Source: Candidatus Pollutiaquabacter sp.
Lineage (GTDB): Bacteria > Bacteroidota > Bacteroidia > AKYH767-A > 2013-40CM-41-45
Length of the DNA: 27,799 nt
Direction: 5' to 3'
NCBI GenBank assembly: GCA_903854075.1
Contig: CAINVI010000264.1
Coordinates: forward strand, 1 to 27,799
A program made the position numbers and the translations under genes. The notes under the pieces were generated by a model. It did not search any database. It saw only the letters and a list, made by a program, of their open reading frames with translations, and had not been told where the DNA came from. The number at the start of each line of letters is the position of its first letter. Positions within the stretch are counted from its first letter, which is position 1. Of this stretch, positions 1 to 8,377 are shown in pieces.

Positions 1-1
1 A

Positions 2-3000
2 CTAATTCTGGGATTTTTTCTGCTTGTAACTTCGCTGGAATACATCGGGCGCTTCGATACCACAGTACGTACAATTCTCTTTTACCTGTTATTGTCCGGC
101 ATCACGGCGGTTATGGCGAAGTTCGTCGCACTACCGCTGACGCATCTTTACCGAATCGGCAAGATCATCTCTCACGAAGAAGCTGCGCGGATCATTGGCA
201 AGCACTTCACCCACGTAGAAGACAAGTTGCTTAATGTACTGCAGCTGAAAGCACAAGCCGGCAGTATGGACCTTGCCCACCGGGCGCTGATTGAAGCTTC
301 CATCACCCAGAAATCCAACGAACTTCGGCCTGTACCCTTCGTTGCCGCTATTAATATCTCGGAAAACAAACGTTACCTCCGCTGGGCCGCTATTCCGCTG
401 ACGATCCTGGTAGTTTTGTTGTTTACTGCTCCCTCGCTGATCAAAGACAGCACGCAACGACTGATCGAGCACCGTACGTATTTCGAAGTGCCGGCTCCTT
501 TCACCTTTACTGTGACGAATCCTTCGTTAAAAGCAATCCGTCAGCAAGACTTTCGCATGGATGTTCGCATGGACGGCAAAGAAGTGCCGGCAGAAGTGTT
601 TATCGAACTGGAAGGAAATCTTTTCCGATTGGAAAAAGAGGACCTCACCCATTTTCATTACACCTTCCGTAATCTGCAACAGGACATGACGTTTCGATTG
701 TCGGCAGACGGCTTTTATTCGAAGGAATATACATTACAGGCGCTCCCAAATCCGGTGCTCCTGAACTTCAATGTTGCGCTGGCGTTTCCCGCCTACCTTA
801 ACAAGAAAAACGAAACGCTACAGAATGTTGGCGACCTGATGATTCCTGCCGGCACGAAGGTCACCTGGAATTTCAACACACAAAACACCGACAATATCCG
901 TTTGGTATTTGCAGATACCACGTATACTTTGGAACCGGAAAACGAAAACGAGTTTACTTATCAGCGACGATTCCTGCGCGGTGACAACTACAGTGTTTTC
1001 ACCGGCAACAATTTTATGCAAAGTGTCGACTCTGTTCGCTATGCGGTGAACGTGATTCCGGACCAATATCCTGCCATTACCGTCGAACAGCAACAAGATT
1101 CGTTGTCGTCCAAACGTCATTATTTCCGCGGAATCATCAAGGACGATTACGGGTTTTCAAAACTACAATTTGTGTATCGTTTCATTCAGTCCTCCGACAG
1201 CAGCGGCGCCCGTGAAAACAACGTGTACACAGAACCATTGTCCTTCAATCGCTCAAACACTGCGGATGTATTCTTTCACCTCTGGGATTTGAGTACGATC
1301 GACATTCAGGCCGGCGACGAGGTCGAATTTTATTTTGAAGTATGGGACAACGATGGCGTAACCGGTCCGAAATCCATGCGCTCGCAGACGCAGGTGTTCA
1401 AAGCACCTACCCTCAAAGAGATTGCGGACAAGACGGAAAAAAGTAACGCTTCCATTAAAGACGACTTGAAAGAAAGTATCGATCAGGCCAAGCAACTGCA
1501 GAAAGAGCTGAGCGATCTGACCCGAAAATTGATGGAGAAGAAAGAAGTCGGCTGGGAGGATAAAAAGAAAGCGGAGGACCTGTTGAAGAAAGAACAGGAA
1601 CTGAAGAAAAAACTCGAGGAGATCCGCAAACAGAATGCCGAGAAAAACCGCGAGGAGCAGGAATACAAAAAGGTGAACGAAGACATCCAGCAGAAGCAGG
1701 AAGAACTGCAATCGCTGATGGACAAGTTGATGACGCCCGAGCTGGAAAAACTCATGCAGGAGCTTCAACAGCTGATGGAGAAAGTGGATAAAAGCCAGTT
1801 GCAAGAGAAGCTCAGCGAAATGAAGCAGGACAACAAAGACCTGCAGAAAGAGCTGGAGCGCATGGTGGAGTTATTCAAGCAAATGGAGTTCGAACAAAAG
1901 TTCGAAGAGACCCTGGACAAACTGAACGAACTGGCGAAAGCGCAGGAAGAACTCTCCAAAGAATCTGAGAAAAAGGATGCAAATGCAGACGACATCAAAG
2001 CTAAGCAGGACAGCCTGAATAAGCAGTTTGATGAATTTCGTAAAGAGATGGACGATTTAAAAAAGAAAAACGACCAGCTCGAAAACAAAAACGACATGCC
2101 GGATACGGATACAAAAGAAGAATCCATCCAAGAAGACATGAAGAATTCGAGCGAACAGCTCGGAGAAAGCAAAGCCGGAAAAGCGTCAAAATCCCAAAAA
2201 AGTGCTGCACAAAAAATGGAACAGATGGCGCAGCAGATGAAGCAACAACAGCAGCAGCGAGAACAGGAACAGCAGGAGGAAGACATGAACGCTCTCCGCG
2301 CACTACTTGAAAACTTGCTGCGACTGTCCTTTGACCAGGAAAAGCTGATGCAGGACTTAAAAGTAATCGACATCAACAATCCGCAATACCTCAAACTTTC
2401 GCAGCAACAGCGCAAGTTAAAGGACGACGCCAAGATGATTGAAGACTCGCTTTTCGCACTCTCCAAACGGGTGGCTCAAATCGCGTCAAAAGTCAACCAG
2501 GAAATCGGAGCCATTAACATGAATATGGAAGAAGCGATGGAGAACCTGGAAGACCGCTATGTTCCACAAGCGAGGACGCGCCAGCAGTTCGTCATGACTT
2601 CCGTGAATAACCTCACCTTACTGCTCAGTGAGGCGCTGCAACAAATGCAGCAACAAATGGCGCAATCCATGCCGCAATCCTCGTGCAACAAGCCGGGACA
2701 GAAAAAACCTTCCTCCGCCTCTGAAATGCGCAAAATGCAGGAAGAGCTGAATAAGAACATGCAAAAAATGAAAGAAGGCATGAAACAGCAGGGCGGTAAT
2801 CAAAAGGGTAAAACGCAACGCGATCAGCAACTGAGCGAGCAACTGGCGAAAATGGCCGCCCAGCAGGAATTCATCCGCAACGAGCTCAATAAGCTGAATC
2901 AGCAGGAAAATAAAGACGGAAAGAAAGGACTGGGCAATCTGCAGGATATTCAGAATAAAATGGAAGAAACAGAGCGGGATATCGTGAATAATATGATCTC

Positions 3001-3256
3001 GGACCAAACGATGAAGCGTCAATCCGAGATCCTGACCCGACTGCTGGAAAGTGAAAAAGCGGAACGGGAAAGGGAGCAGGACGAGCAGCGAAAATCTGAG
3101 GAGGCTAAAAATGTTTACCAACGTAACCCTTCCGAATTTGAAGAGTATAAACGATTAAAGTTGAAGGAGATGGAATTGCTGCGTACGGTGCCTCCGACGT
3201 TCAATTCCTACTACAAACAAAAGGTGTCAGACTACTTTCAATCTCTTGAAAAATAG
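2..3256 (+). CDS. DUF4175 family membrane/coiled-coil protein, 5' end outside window
   Basis: The reading frame is open from the first bases, so the true start lies left of the window; the first in-frame start codon visible here (TTG at 92) is not the real one. Two hydrophobic segments come first (about nt 2-160), a third follows at about nt 375-440, then a beta-rich extracytoplasmic-looking region to about nt 1390. The rest is a very long Lys/Glu/Gln-rich coiled coil (about nt 1420-3100) with a Gln-rich low-complexity patch near nt 2220-2280. This architecture matches the DUF4175 family of Bacteroidota, whose biochemical role is not established. The stop is 10 nt before the next gene, an RsbW-like ATPase, so the two are probably co-transcribed. 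Family assignment rests on architecture and neighbourhood. Confidence 0.8.
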   Translation, partial: LILGFFLLVTSLEYIGRFDTTVRTILFYLLLSGITAVMAKFVALPLTHLYRIGKIISHEEAARIIGKHFTHVEDKLLNVLQLKAQAGSMDLAHRALIEASITQKSNELRPVPFVAAINISENKRYLRWAAIPLTILVVLLFTAPSLIKDSTQRLIEHRTYFEVPAPFTFTVTNPSLKAIRQQDFRMDVRMDGKEVPAEVFIELEGNLFRLEKEDLTHFHYTFRNLQQDMTFRLSADGFYSKEYTLQALPNPVLLNFNVALAFPAYLNKKNETLQNVGDLMIPAGTKVTWNFNTQNTDNIRLVFADTTYTLEPENENEFTYQRRFLRGDNYSVFTGNNFMQSVDSVRYAVNVIPDQYPAITVEQQQDSLSSKRHYFRGIIKDDYGFSKLQFVYRFIQSSDSSGARENNVYTEPLSFNRSNTADVFFHLWDLSTIDIQAGDEVEFYFEVWDNDGVTGPKSMRSQTQVFKAPTLKEIADKTEKSNASIKDDLKESIDQAKQLQKELSDLTRKLMEKKEVGWEDKKKAEDLLKKEQELKKKLEEIRKQNAEKNREEQEYKKVNEDIQQKQEELQSLMDKLMTPELEKLMQELQQLMEKVDKSQLQEKLSEMKQDNKDLQKELERMVELFKQMEFEQKFEETLDKLNELAKAQEELSKESEKKDANADDIKAKQDSLNKQFDEFRKEMDDLKKKNDQLENKNDMPDTDTKEESIQEDMKNSSEQLGESKAGKASKSQKSAAQKMEQMAQQMKQQQQQREQEQQEEDMNALRALLENLLRLSFDQEKLMQDLKVIDINNPQYLKLSQQQRKLKDDAKMIEDSLFALSKRVAQIASKVNQEIGAINMNMEEAMENLEDRYVPQARTRQQFVMTSVNNLTLLLSEALQQMQQQMAQSMPQSSCNKPGQKKPSSASEMRKMQEELNKNMQKMKEGMKQQGGNQKGKTQRDQQLSEQLAKMAAQQEFIRNELNKLNQQENKDGKKGLGNLQDIQNKMEETERDIVNNMISDQTMKRQSEILTRLLESEKAEREREQDEQRKSEEAKNVYQRNPSEFEEYKRLKLKEMELLRTVPPTFNSYYKQKVSDYFQSLEK

Positions 3257-3266
3257 ACAGTTGTAG

Positions 3267-3686
3267 ATGATTAAGGACGGAGAAACACAGATGTTAGAAT
3301 TACAATCCAAGCCGGATAGCCTGTCGGTGGTTGAACGTATGATCGAAGACGTACGCGACAATTATCAGGTTAGTGAAGACACCTTTGGCAACATGCTGGT
3401 CGCCTTGACCGAAGCGGTTACCAATGCCATGTATCACGGCAATAAATCGGACCCCGAAAAGAAAATCCGCATCCAGTACGGTTGCGTGCACAATACACTC
3501 ACCTTCACCATTGCAGACGAAGGTAAAGGCTTCGATTTCTATAATCTCCCCGACCCTACAGCTCCGGAAAACCTGGAAAAAGAATGTGGACGCGGTATTT
3601 TTCTCATGAAAAACCTGGCCGACCAGCTCATTTTTTCCGACGGCGGTCGCGTGGTAGAATTGAACTTCAAGCTGAGCGGAAATTGA
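3267..3686 (+). CDS. RsbW/SpoIIAB-like ATP-binding protein (HATPase_c_2)
   Basis: This 139-residue protein has a complete GHKL ATP-binding fold: N box with E49 and N53 (LTEAVTNAMYHGN), G1 box DEGKGFD (84-90) and G2 box GRGIFLMK (108-115). It has no dimerisation/phosphoacceptor domain, so it resembles stand-alone anti-sigma-factor kinases (RsbW, SpoIIAB) rather than sensor kinases. Such proteins phosphorylate a STAS anti-anti-sigma factor or bind a sigma factor; neither partner is in this window. It follows the DUF4175 gene by 10 nt and ends at a strong terminator. The ATG at 3267 gives a short lead; a second in-frame ATG at 3291 is also plausible. Confidence 0.85.
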   Translation: MIKDGETQMLELQSKPDSLSVVERMIEDVRDNYQVSEDTFGNMLVALTEAVTNAMYHGNKSDPEKKIRIQYGCVHNTLTFTIADEGKGFDFYNLPDPTAPENLEKECGRGIFLMKNLADQLIFSDGGRVVELNFKLSGN

Positions 3687-3706
3687 TTCCAGGAAACTGA
3701 TTGTGT

Positions 3707-3730
3707 AAGGAGGCTGCGGCCTCCTTTTTT
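3707..3730 (+). terminator. Rho-independent terminator after the RsbW-like gene
   Basis: An 8-bp perfect GC-rich stem (AAGGAGGC, loop TGCG, GCCTCCTT) runs directly into a T tract ending at 3730. It closes the DUF4175/ATPase transcript. Its T tract reaches the stop codon of the convergent gene on the minus strand (stop at 3729-3731), so it may work in both directions. Confidence 0.88.
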
Positions 3731-4628
3731 ATTTGCCCACTTTTTTCATCAGGCGCCACACTATTCCCGCATGCAAAGAGCGGTAGTCGAAATCGTGCCA
3801 ACCCAGCTGAGCCGAAACTTTCCATCCGAGGGAGGACCGAATTGACTGCATAGTAAAACGACCCACCAACGGCTGATCACCGTTCTTTTTATAGCCGGAA
3901 TACCCGCAAATCTGCGCAGACAGGCAATAGTCCGAATTGCGAAGATCAACACCCAATCCGTACAACACACAGTCGTTTTGTAACTGCTGGACATCAAAGG
4001 TTTGAAAAGAATAAAAACCCAGCAATCCGGAGGGTCGAACCGTTATTGCTTTACCCGTGGAAATATCTTTGCCTGCGGAAAGGTCAAAATAATAGCCCGG
4101 TGCATCCGTAAATCGAGCAGCACCCAGTCGCGTTCCGGACGCCGTACGTAAACCGGCTTCAAAAGCCAGATCCGGCCAACCTTTTTTGTTACGGACCAGT
4201 TCCACTATCGTCGAAAAATAAATATCGCCGCCGGCATATCCCTTGCCATCACGATCACGAGCCGCCCTAATATCACGAGTAACGGTATCCATGGCATAGA
4301 ACTCGAGCGGAACGACATACGCTTCAACCGCCACTTTGCCGCTGCAAAAAGGCACACTCATGCGCAATTGAGTATCATACGTCTTATCGCCTCGACTCCA
4401 ATGACCACCGCCAGCCGCTTCCACCGTGAATAACGAATCGGGTAACCCTTTCCGCAATTCCGGAACAGGCAACGCATTAGGACCGAAATATGCCGGAGCA
4501 ACCGTCAGATAATTGTTCCAGGATGTGACGCCGTCCCACTGATGGATTTCATTCCACCAGGTGTAATCCTCCTGCGCCGTAACGCGGGATGATACAGCGA
4601 AGAATAACAATAAAAAAAACGGCTTCAT
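3729..4628 (-). CDS. Secreted hypothetical protein, probable outer-membrane beta-barrel
   Basis: I do not recognise a named family. The ATG at 4628 gives a 299-residue protein opening with a classic signal peptide (MKPFFLLLFFAVSSRVTAQ, likely cut after AQ). The remainder is made of alternating polar/hydrophobic strands rich in Gly, Tyr and Trp, with several turn-like stretches, and ends in a strand-like tail, as expected for a small outer-membrane barrel or surface protein. The frame stays open upstream to 4880, but that extension overlaps ybeY on the other strand and would bury the signal peptide, so I reject it. The gene is divergent from ybeY across about 70 bp. Confidence 0.7.
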   Translation of the reverse strand: MKPFFLLLFFAVSSRVTAQEDYTWWNEIHQWDGVTSWNNYLTVAPAYFGPNALPVPELRKGLPDSLFTVEAAGGGHWSRGDKTYDTQLRMSVPFCSGKVAVEAYVVPLEFYAMDTVTRDIRAARDRDGKGYAGGDIYFSTIVELVRNKKGWPDLAFEAGLRTASGTRLGAARFTDAPGYYFDLSAGKDISTGKAITVRPSGLLGFYSFQTFDVQQLQNDCVLYGLGVDLRNSDYCLSAQICGYSGYKKNGDQPLVGRFTMQSIRSSLGWKVSAQLGWHDFDYRSLHAGIVWRLMKKVGK

Positions 4629-4700
4629 GGCGTCCGAAGATAGTAAAGAGTTAGCTTCGTGGTAGATTTCACCTTGTCGGATAACTACTGCACCTACGTC

Positions 4701-5147
4701 ATGGCCGCTGATATACATTTTTTTAAAGAAGACATCCACTACCGCTTGCTGCACCGTGAACCAATTATTTCCTGGATCGCAGCTACTATACGAAAAGAAG
4801 GCTTCAAGCCCGGAGCTATCAATATCATTCTTTGCAGCGACAACTATTTGCGCCGCATGAACAAGGAGTACCTGCAGCACGATTACAATACGGATATCAT
4901 CACGTTTGACCTTTCGGAAGACCCTGCCATCATTAGCGGCGATTTATTCATTTCCCTGGAGCGTGTCAGCGCTAATGCCGAGGCGTATACTACATCGACC
5001 GTCCATGAGCTGCACCGAGTTGTCATTCACGGTATTTTACACTTGTGTGGCTACTCCGATAAGTCGTCCGGAAAACAGAAAGAGATGCGCACTAGGGAAG
5101 ACTACTACCTCGAAAGAAGAAATTGGGTAGCGAAAAGTACGCGGTAA
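4701..5147 (+). CDS. ybeY: Endoribonuclease YbeY (rRNA maturation)
   Basis: YbeY is a metal-dependent single-strand endoribonuclease needed for 16S rRNA 3'-end maturation and ribosome quality control. The 148-residue reading from ATG 4701 shows the family signature: HGILHLCGY at 110-118, with H110 and H114 as two of the metal ligands. The position of the usual third histidine is Asp (D120, GYSDK). This change is, to my knowledge, common in Bacteroidota homologues. TDIITFDLS (64-72) and GDLFIS (80-85) are further conserved blocks. An upstream GTG at 4659 would add 14 residues with no family resemblance, so I prefer 4701. Confidence 0.92.
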   Translation: MAADIHFFKEDIHYRLLHREPIISWIAATIRKEGFKPGAINIILCSDNYLRRMNKEYLQHDYNTDIITFDLSEDPAIISGDLFISLERVSANAEAYTTSTVHELHRVVIHGILHLCGYSDKSSGKQKEMRTREDYYLERRNWVAKSTR

Positions 5148-5221
5148 TTTTTCTGCAAGAATAAGTGCGCTGACCTACTATTCGTATAATCAGTACGAGC
5201 GCTTACGACTGACAAAGCATA

Positions 5222-5239
5222 GGTTGCCGTAAAGCAACC
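5222..5239. repeat. Small stem-loop between convergent ybeY and DUF6427 genes
   Basis: GGTTGC and GCAACC form a perfect 6-bp stem around a 6-nt loop. There is no adjacent T tract on either strand, so this is at best a weak transcript-end structure in the 116-bp convergent spacer. Nothing else clear is visible in that spacer. Confidence 0.4.
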
Positions 5240-5263
5240 AAGTACCGGAATGGACTAATGATT

Positions 5264-6244
5264 TCAAAAGCCGGTATGATTCCACACAATCAAGCCGACA
5301 AGAATCCAAAGCATGAATTCGTAGAGCCATTGTCTGCGTTTTGCCGAAATAAGATAGTACGCCATGACGATGGACATCGGTATGATGAGCAGTAAAAAAT
5401 TTACCGGTCGACAACCACCCATCAGGTACGTAACCGCGGCGGCGAAAAGCAGCAACAATAAGACGACTTGCTGATACATCCGCGTTCGAACGATATTCTT
5501 GTAATAGTGACTGCGCAACCGCAGTAACCCCAGTATCAATAAAAAAACAAGATAGCCGGACAGCCAGTATACATTTTCAGAGAAGTGCGTCCAGCCGGGG
5601 ATTTTATATGCCGTAATATATTCCCTCAATAACTGTAGCTGATCCATCAACGTGTCGGGGAACCACCATACTGCGAGATAAAAAAAAGGTAAAGCCATTC
5701 CAACCAATGCTGTCAACCATTCTCGCAGGTTAAAGTCGCGCATTAGCGCCAATGTAAACAAGTAAAAAAGCAATAGTGGAAAAAGTGGCAGGTAGAGCAC
5801 AACAGCCACACTAATTAAAAATCCACCGTTAAATAGTTGAGGAACCGCGCGCTCCTTTTTAAAAAAGGAAAACACGGAACTCATTATACGCAGCAACAGC
5901 AGATTGATAAAATGCAGCGGGTGTACTTCTAATACAGGCGTAAGTGAAGAGGCCAGCAACACATAGAGCAATGCAGGTACGTAAGAATTCTTGTACAAGA
6001 CATCATACCGGTTGATGAGTAAATTGAAATAAATGGCTCCTCCCGATACAACGGCTACCATCACCAGAACATTCAGCCAGGACGGCAATGCATTAAATAA
6101 TGGTACTAGCGCTGACCAGAGAGGTGTGGTTATCCCGCCCGGATAAACCGGCAACGAAAACCAGCCCTGAAGCCATAAAACAATGGCAATGAAGGGGATA
6201 ACGAATAGTGCAGCGGGCTGTGGCGACCGGAAAAAACGGATCAT
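5264..6244 (-). CDS. DUF6427 family polytopic membrane protein
   Basis: This 326-residue protein is almost entirely hydrophobic, with roughly eight to nine membrane-spanning segments separated by short Arg/Tyr-containing loops. It starts MIRFFRSPQP, which resembles the opening of DUF6427 proteins, a Bacteroidota-specific family often near purine/pyrimidine salvage genes; purD lies about 1 kb away here. Biochemical function is unknown. It is transcribed divergently from the small membrane peptide at 6320, with about 75 bp between start codons. The family name is recalled from sequence character, not from a search. Confidence 0.72.
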   Translation of the reverse strand: MIRFFRSPQPAALFVIPFIAIVLWLQGWFSLPVYPGGITTPLWSALVPLFNALPSWLNVLVMVAVVSGGAIYFNLLINRYDVLYKNSYVPALLYVLLASSLTPVLEVHPLHFINLLLLRIMSSVFSFFKKERAVPQLFNGGFLISVAVVLYLPLFPLLLFYLFTLALMRDFNLREWLTALVGMALPFFYLAVWWFPDTLMDQLQLLREYITAYKIPGWTHFSENVYWLSGYLVFLLILGLLRLRSHYYKNIVRTRMYQQVVLLLLLFAAAVTYLMGGCRPVNFLLLIIPMSIVMAYYLISAKRRQWLYEFMLWILVGLIVWNHTGF

Positions 6245-6270
6245 TGGAGTTAAAAGTAGCTAAATTTCGG

Positions 6271-6302
6271 TTGCCGGTGAACGGGCTAGATTCCTATATT
6301 TG
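6271..6302 (+). promoter_or_regulatory. Bacteroidota-type promoter upstream of the small membrane peptide
   Basis: TTG at 6271-6273 and TATATTTG at 6295-6302 match the -33 and -7 elements of the Bacteroidota housekeeping promoter, with 21 nt between them. Transcription would begin near 6307, about a dozen bases before the ATG at 6320, and would serve the small membrane peptide and the receiver protein. Confidence 0.6.
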
Positions 6303-6319
6303 TGAAAAATTAAACCGCT

Positions 6320-6478
6320 ATGTGGTATTTCCTCCGCGATGTGTTTGAAGGTATCTTCAAAGTTGTTCCATTCTTTGGATTGTTCTTCAACAAATTACTC
6401 ATCCTCATTGGCTTCGTAGCCTTTTTCGGATGGATGTGGTACATGACCAAGAATCAAACCGCAGAAAAGATCGACTGA
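6320..6478 (+). CDS. 52-residue single-pass membrane peptide
   Basis: ATG at 6320 to TGA at 6476-6478 encodes MWYFLRDVFEGIFKVVPFFG followed by a hydrophobic helix (about 21-43) and a short charged tail ending AEKID. It follows a good TTG/TAnnTTTG promoter at the expected distance, which supports real expression. Small membrane peptides of this kind (DUF6341-like) occur near DUF6427 genes in Bacteroidota, but I cannot confirm the family by eye. Its 3' end overlaps the longest reading of the downstream receiver gene in another frame, suggesting translational coupling or a later receiver start. Confidence 0.65.
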   Translation: MWYFLRDVFEGIFKVVPFFGLFFNKLLILIGFVAFFGWMWYMTKNQTAEKID

Positions 6479-7032
6479 TCGCTTCTCAAAAATCAACACC
6501 CTTGTACGATTTTTACTACTACGCTTTACTTCCGGAAAACGGCGACAAACGTCCACTTGAATTCACAGTGACGTTAATTGATGATGATCCGCTCTTTCTG
6601 GAAACACTGAAAGATTATCTGACGTCGATGAATGTTGCCGGCATCGAGACCTTTTCCAGTGGCGAAGAGTTTCTAAAAACTTTCAAAAAGGGAGATCGCC
6701 GATTTGTCGTTTGCGATTTTGATTTTGGATCCTCCGAAATAATGGACGGTGGTCAGGTATTAGAAGCGATTAAAAAAATCGACGCAAAAGTACCGGTAGT
6801 CATACTTTCCGCGCAAGACAAACTTTCCATTGCATTAGACGCCCTGAAAAAAGGTGCTATTGATTATTTCATCAAGGGCATGGAGAGCACTTTTACGACA
6901 GTGTTAACGTCCATCCTGAAGACCAATGAGATTTTCCGCCTTCGAAAAGATCGTCGGGATTTTGCTACGCTGGGCGGCGTTGGTCTAGTGTTGTTTATTA
7001 CCCTGCTGGTACTTTCTTATTACTACCGCTAG
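6430..7032 (+). CDS. Response-regulator receiver protein with C-terminal membrane helix
   Basis: A receiver domain occupies about residues 44-170: acidic pair in LIDDD (49-53), phospho-acceptor Asp in VVCDFDFG (D96 most likely, D98 alternatively), S127 in VILSAQD and K149 in DYFIKG, so phosphorylation looks intact. There is no DNA-binding output. Instead the protein ends in a single hydrophobic helix (about 183-198, VGLVLFITLLVLSYYYR), implying a tail-anchored receiver. The start is uncertain: ATG 6430 overlaps the preceding peptide gene by 49 nt and adds an odd polar lead; GTG 6568 or TTG 6502 are alternatives. The stop codon overlaps that of purD (CTAG at 7029-7032). Confidence 0.8.
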   Translation: MDVVHDQESNRRKDRLIASQKSTPLYDFYYYALLPENGDKRPLEFTVTLIDDDPLFLETLKDYLTSMNVAGIETFSSGEEFLKTFKKGDRRFVVCDFDFGSSEIMDGGQVLEAIKKIDAKVPVVILSAQDKLSIALDALKKGAIDYFIKGMESTFTTVLTSILKTNEIFRLRKDRRDFATLGGVGLVLFITLLVLSYYYR

Positions 7033-8312
7033 TCCTTCATCAGGTCCAGCCCAATATCTTTTCTGAAATTCATTTTATCATAGCAGATATGCGAAATACT
7101 CGCATAGCTTTTGTTTCGCGCCTCTGCAATAGTTGTACCGTAAGACGTTACGGCAAGGACTCGTCCTCCGGCGGATATCACTGAATGGTCAGCTGCCCGT
7201 GCAGTACCGGCATGAAACAACAAGCTATCCGTCGACGCGTCAAGTCCAAGAATCGACTTTCCTTTTTCATACGCGTCCGGATATCCTCCACTTACCAGCA
7301 TGACAGTAACCGCTGAACGCGGATCAACAGTTAATGGCGCTTGCGCCAGTGTACCGTCGGCCGTTGCTTGTAACAACGATACAAGATCAGATGTGATTCG
7401 AGGAATAACGACTTCCGTCTCGGGATCACCCATACGCACATTATATTCAATGACTTTCGGCTCACCGTCAACATTCATGAGGCCGATAAAAATCCAGCCG
7501 TGATAAACAATGCAGTCGGACCTTAGTCCGTTCACGGTCGGTCGGACAATCTGTTCTTCCACCTTTTTCATAAAGTCTGCATCGGCAAACGGAACAGGTG
7601 AAACTGCTCCCATGCCTCCGGTATTTGGTCCTTTATCCCCGTCGCCGATACGTTTATAATCCTTTGCCTCCGGCAAAATCTTATAGTCCTTACCATCAGT
7701 CAGGACGAAGACAGATAATTCAATTCCGGAAAGGAATTCTTCAATCACTACGCGACTGCTCGCCGCACCGAATTTGCGTTGAACCAACATCGATGAGAGC
7801 TCCTCTTTTGCGGCCGCCAGGTCCTCGAGAATAACAACGCCTTTACCGGCTGCCAGTCCGTCGGCCTTGAGTACATAGGGCGGTCGCAACGTGTCCAGAA
7901 AATCAATTCCTTCCGCGAGTGTTTTCGTAGTAAATGATTGGTAAGCCGCCGTAGGAATGCGATGGCGCATCATAAAGGATTTAGCGTAATCCTTACTGCC
8001 CTCCAGCTTCGCTCCTTCTGCAGAAGGTCCGATCAGGCGGATTCTAGCCAATCGTTCATCGGCAGCGAAGTAATCTTGAATGCCCAACACCAGCGGCTCT
8101 TCCGGACCAACAACAACCATAGCAATGGATTCGCGGAGACAAAATTCGCCAATGGCCGGGATATCGTTGACTGCAATTGGCACATTTTCACCGCAAGCAG
8201 ATGTACCGGCATTCCCAGGCGCAATAAAAAGCCGGGCGCAATGTGAACTTTGAGAAATCTTCCAGGCCAGGGCATGTTCACGGCCGCCGGAACCCAAGAG
8301 CAGGATATTCAT
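7029..8312 (-). CDS. purD: Phosphoribosylamine--glycine ligase (GAR synthetase)
   Basis: PurD joins glycine to 5-phosphoribosylamine with ATP, the second step of de novo purine synthesis in the cytosol. The 427-residue length is standard. Diagnostic blocks are MNILLLGSGGREHALAWK at the N terminus, VVGPEEPL (67-74), the ATP-grasp segment VLKADGLAAGKGV (147-159), GDKGPNTGGMG (225-235) and NVRMGDPETEV, which holds the metal-binding Glu/Asn region. It lies 65 nt downstream of the EF-hand gene on the same strand and could be the last gene of that unit. No PurR- or purine-riboswitch-like element is visible upstream. Confidence 0.96.
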   Translation of the reverse strand: MNILLLGSGGREHALAWKISQSSHCARLFIAPGNAGTSACGENVPIAVNDIPAIGEFCLRESIAMVVVGPEEPLVLGIQDYFAADERLARIRLIGPSAEGAKLEGSKDYAKSFMMRHRIPTAAYQSFTTKTLAEGIDFLDTLRPPYVLKADGLAAGKGVVILEDLAAAKEELSSMLVQRKFGAASSRVVIEEFLSGIELSVFVLTDGKDYKILPEAKDYKRIGDGDKGPNTGGMGAVSPVPFADADFMKKVEEQIVRPTVNGLRSDCIVYHGWIFIGLMNVDGEPKVIEYNVRMGDPETEVVIPRITSDLVSLLQATADGTLAQAPLTVDPRSAVTVMLVSGGYPDAYEKGKSILGLDASTDSLLFHAGTARAADHSVISAGGRVLAVTSYGTTIAEARNKSYASISHICYDKMNFRKDIGLDLMKD

Positions 8313-8377
8313 GGTTCAATGGAAATGGTCCGGCAAATAAACGGAGAATTCAGGAAATCCCTGGGGATTCAGGATGA

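Noticed and set aside
2220..2280. CAG/CAA-rich stretch as a separate repeat element
   Set aside because: It simply encodes the Gln-rich part of the DUF4175 coiled coil and is not a regular tandem array.
1253..3121. Several long open frames on the minus strand inside the DUF4175 gene
   Set aside because: They are shadows of a Lys/Glu/Gln-rich coiled-coil gene whose codons lack antisense stops; the products are unnatural runs of Phe, Leu, Ser and Cys with no domain.
4629..4880. 84-codon N-terminal extension of the secreted hypothetical gene ending at 3729
   Set aside because: It lies antisense to ybeY and would place a clear signal peptide in the interior; ATG 4628 is a natural start.
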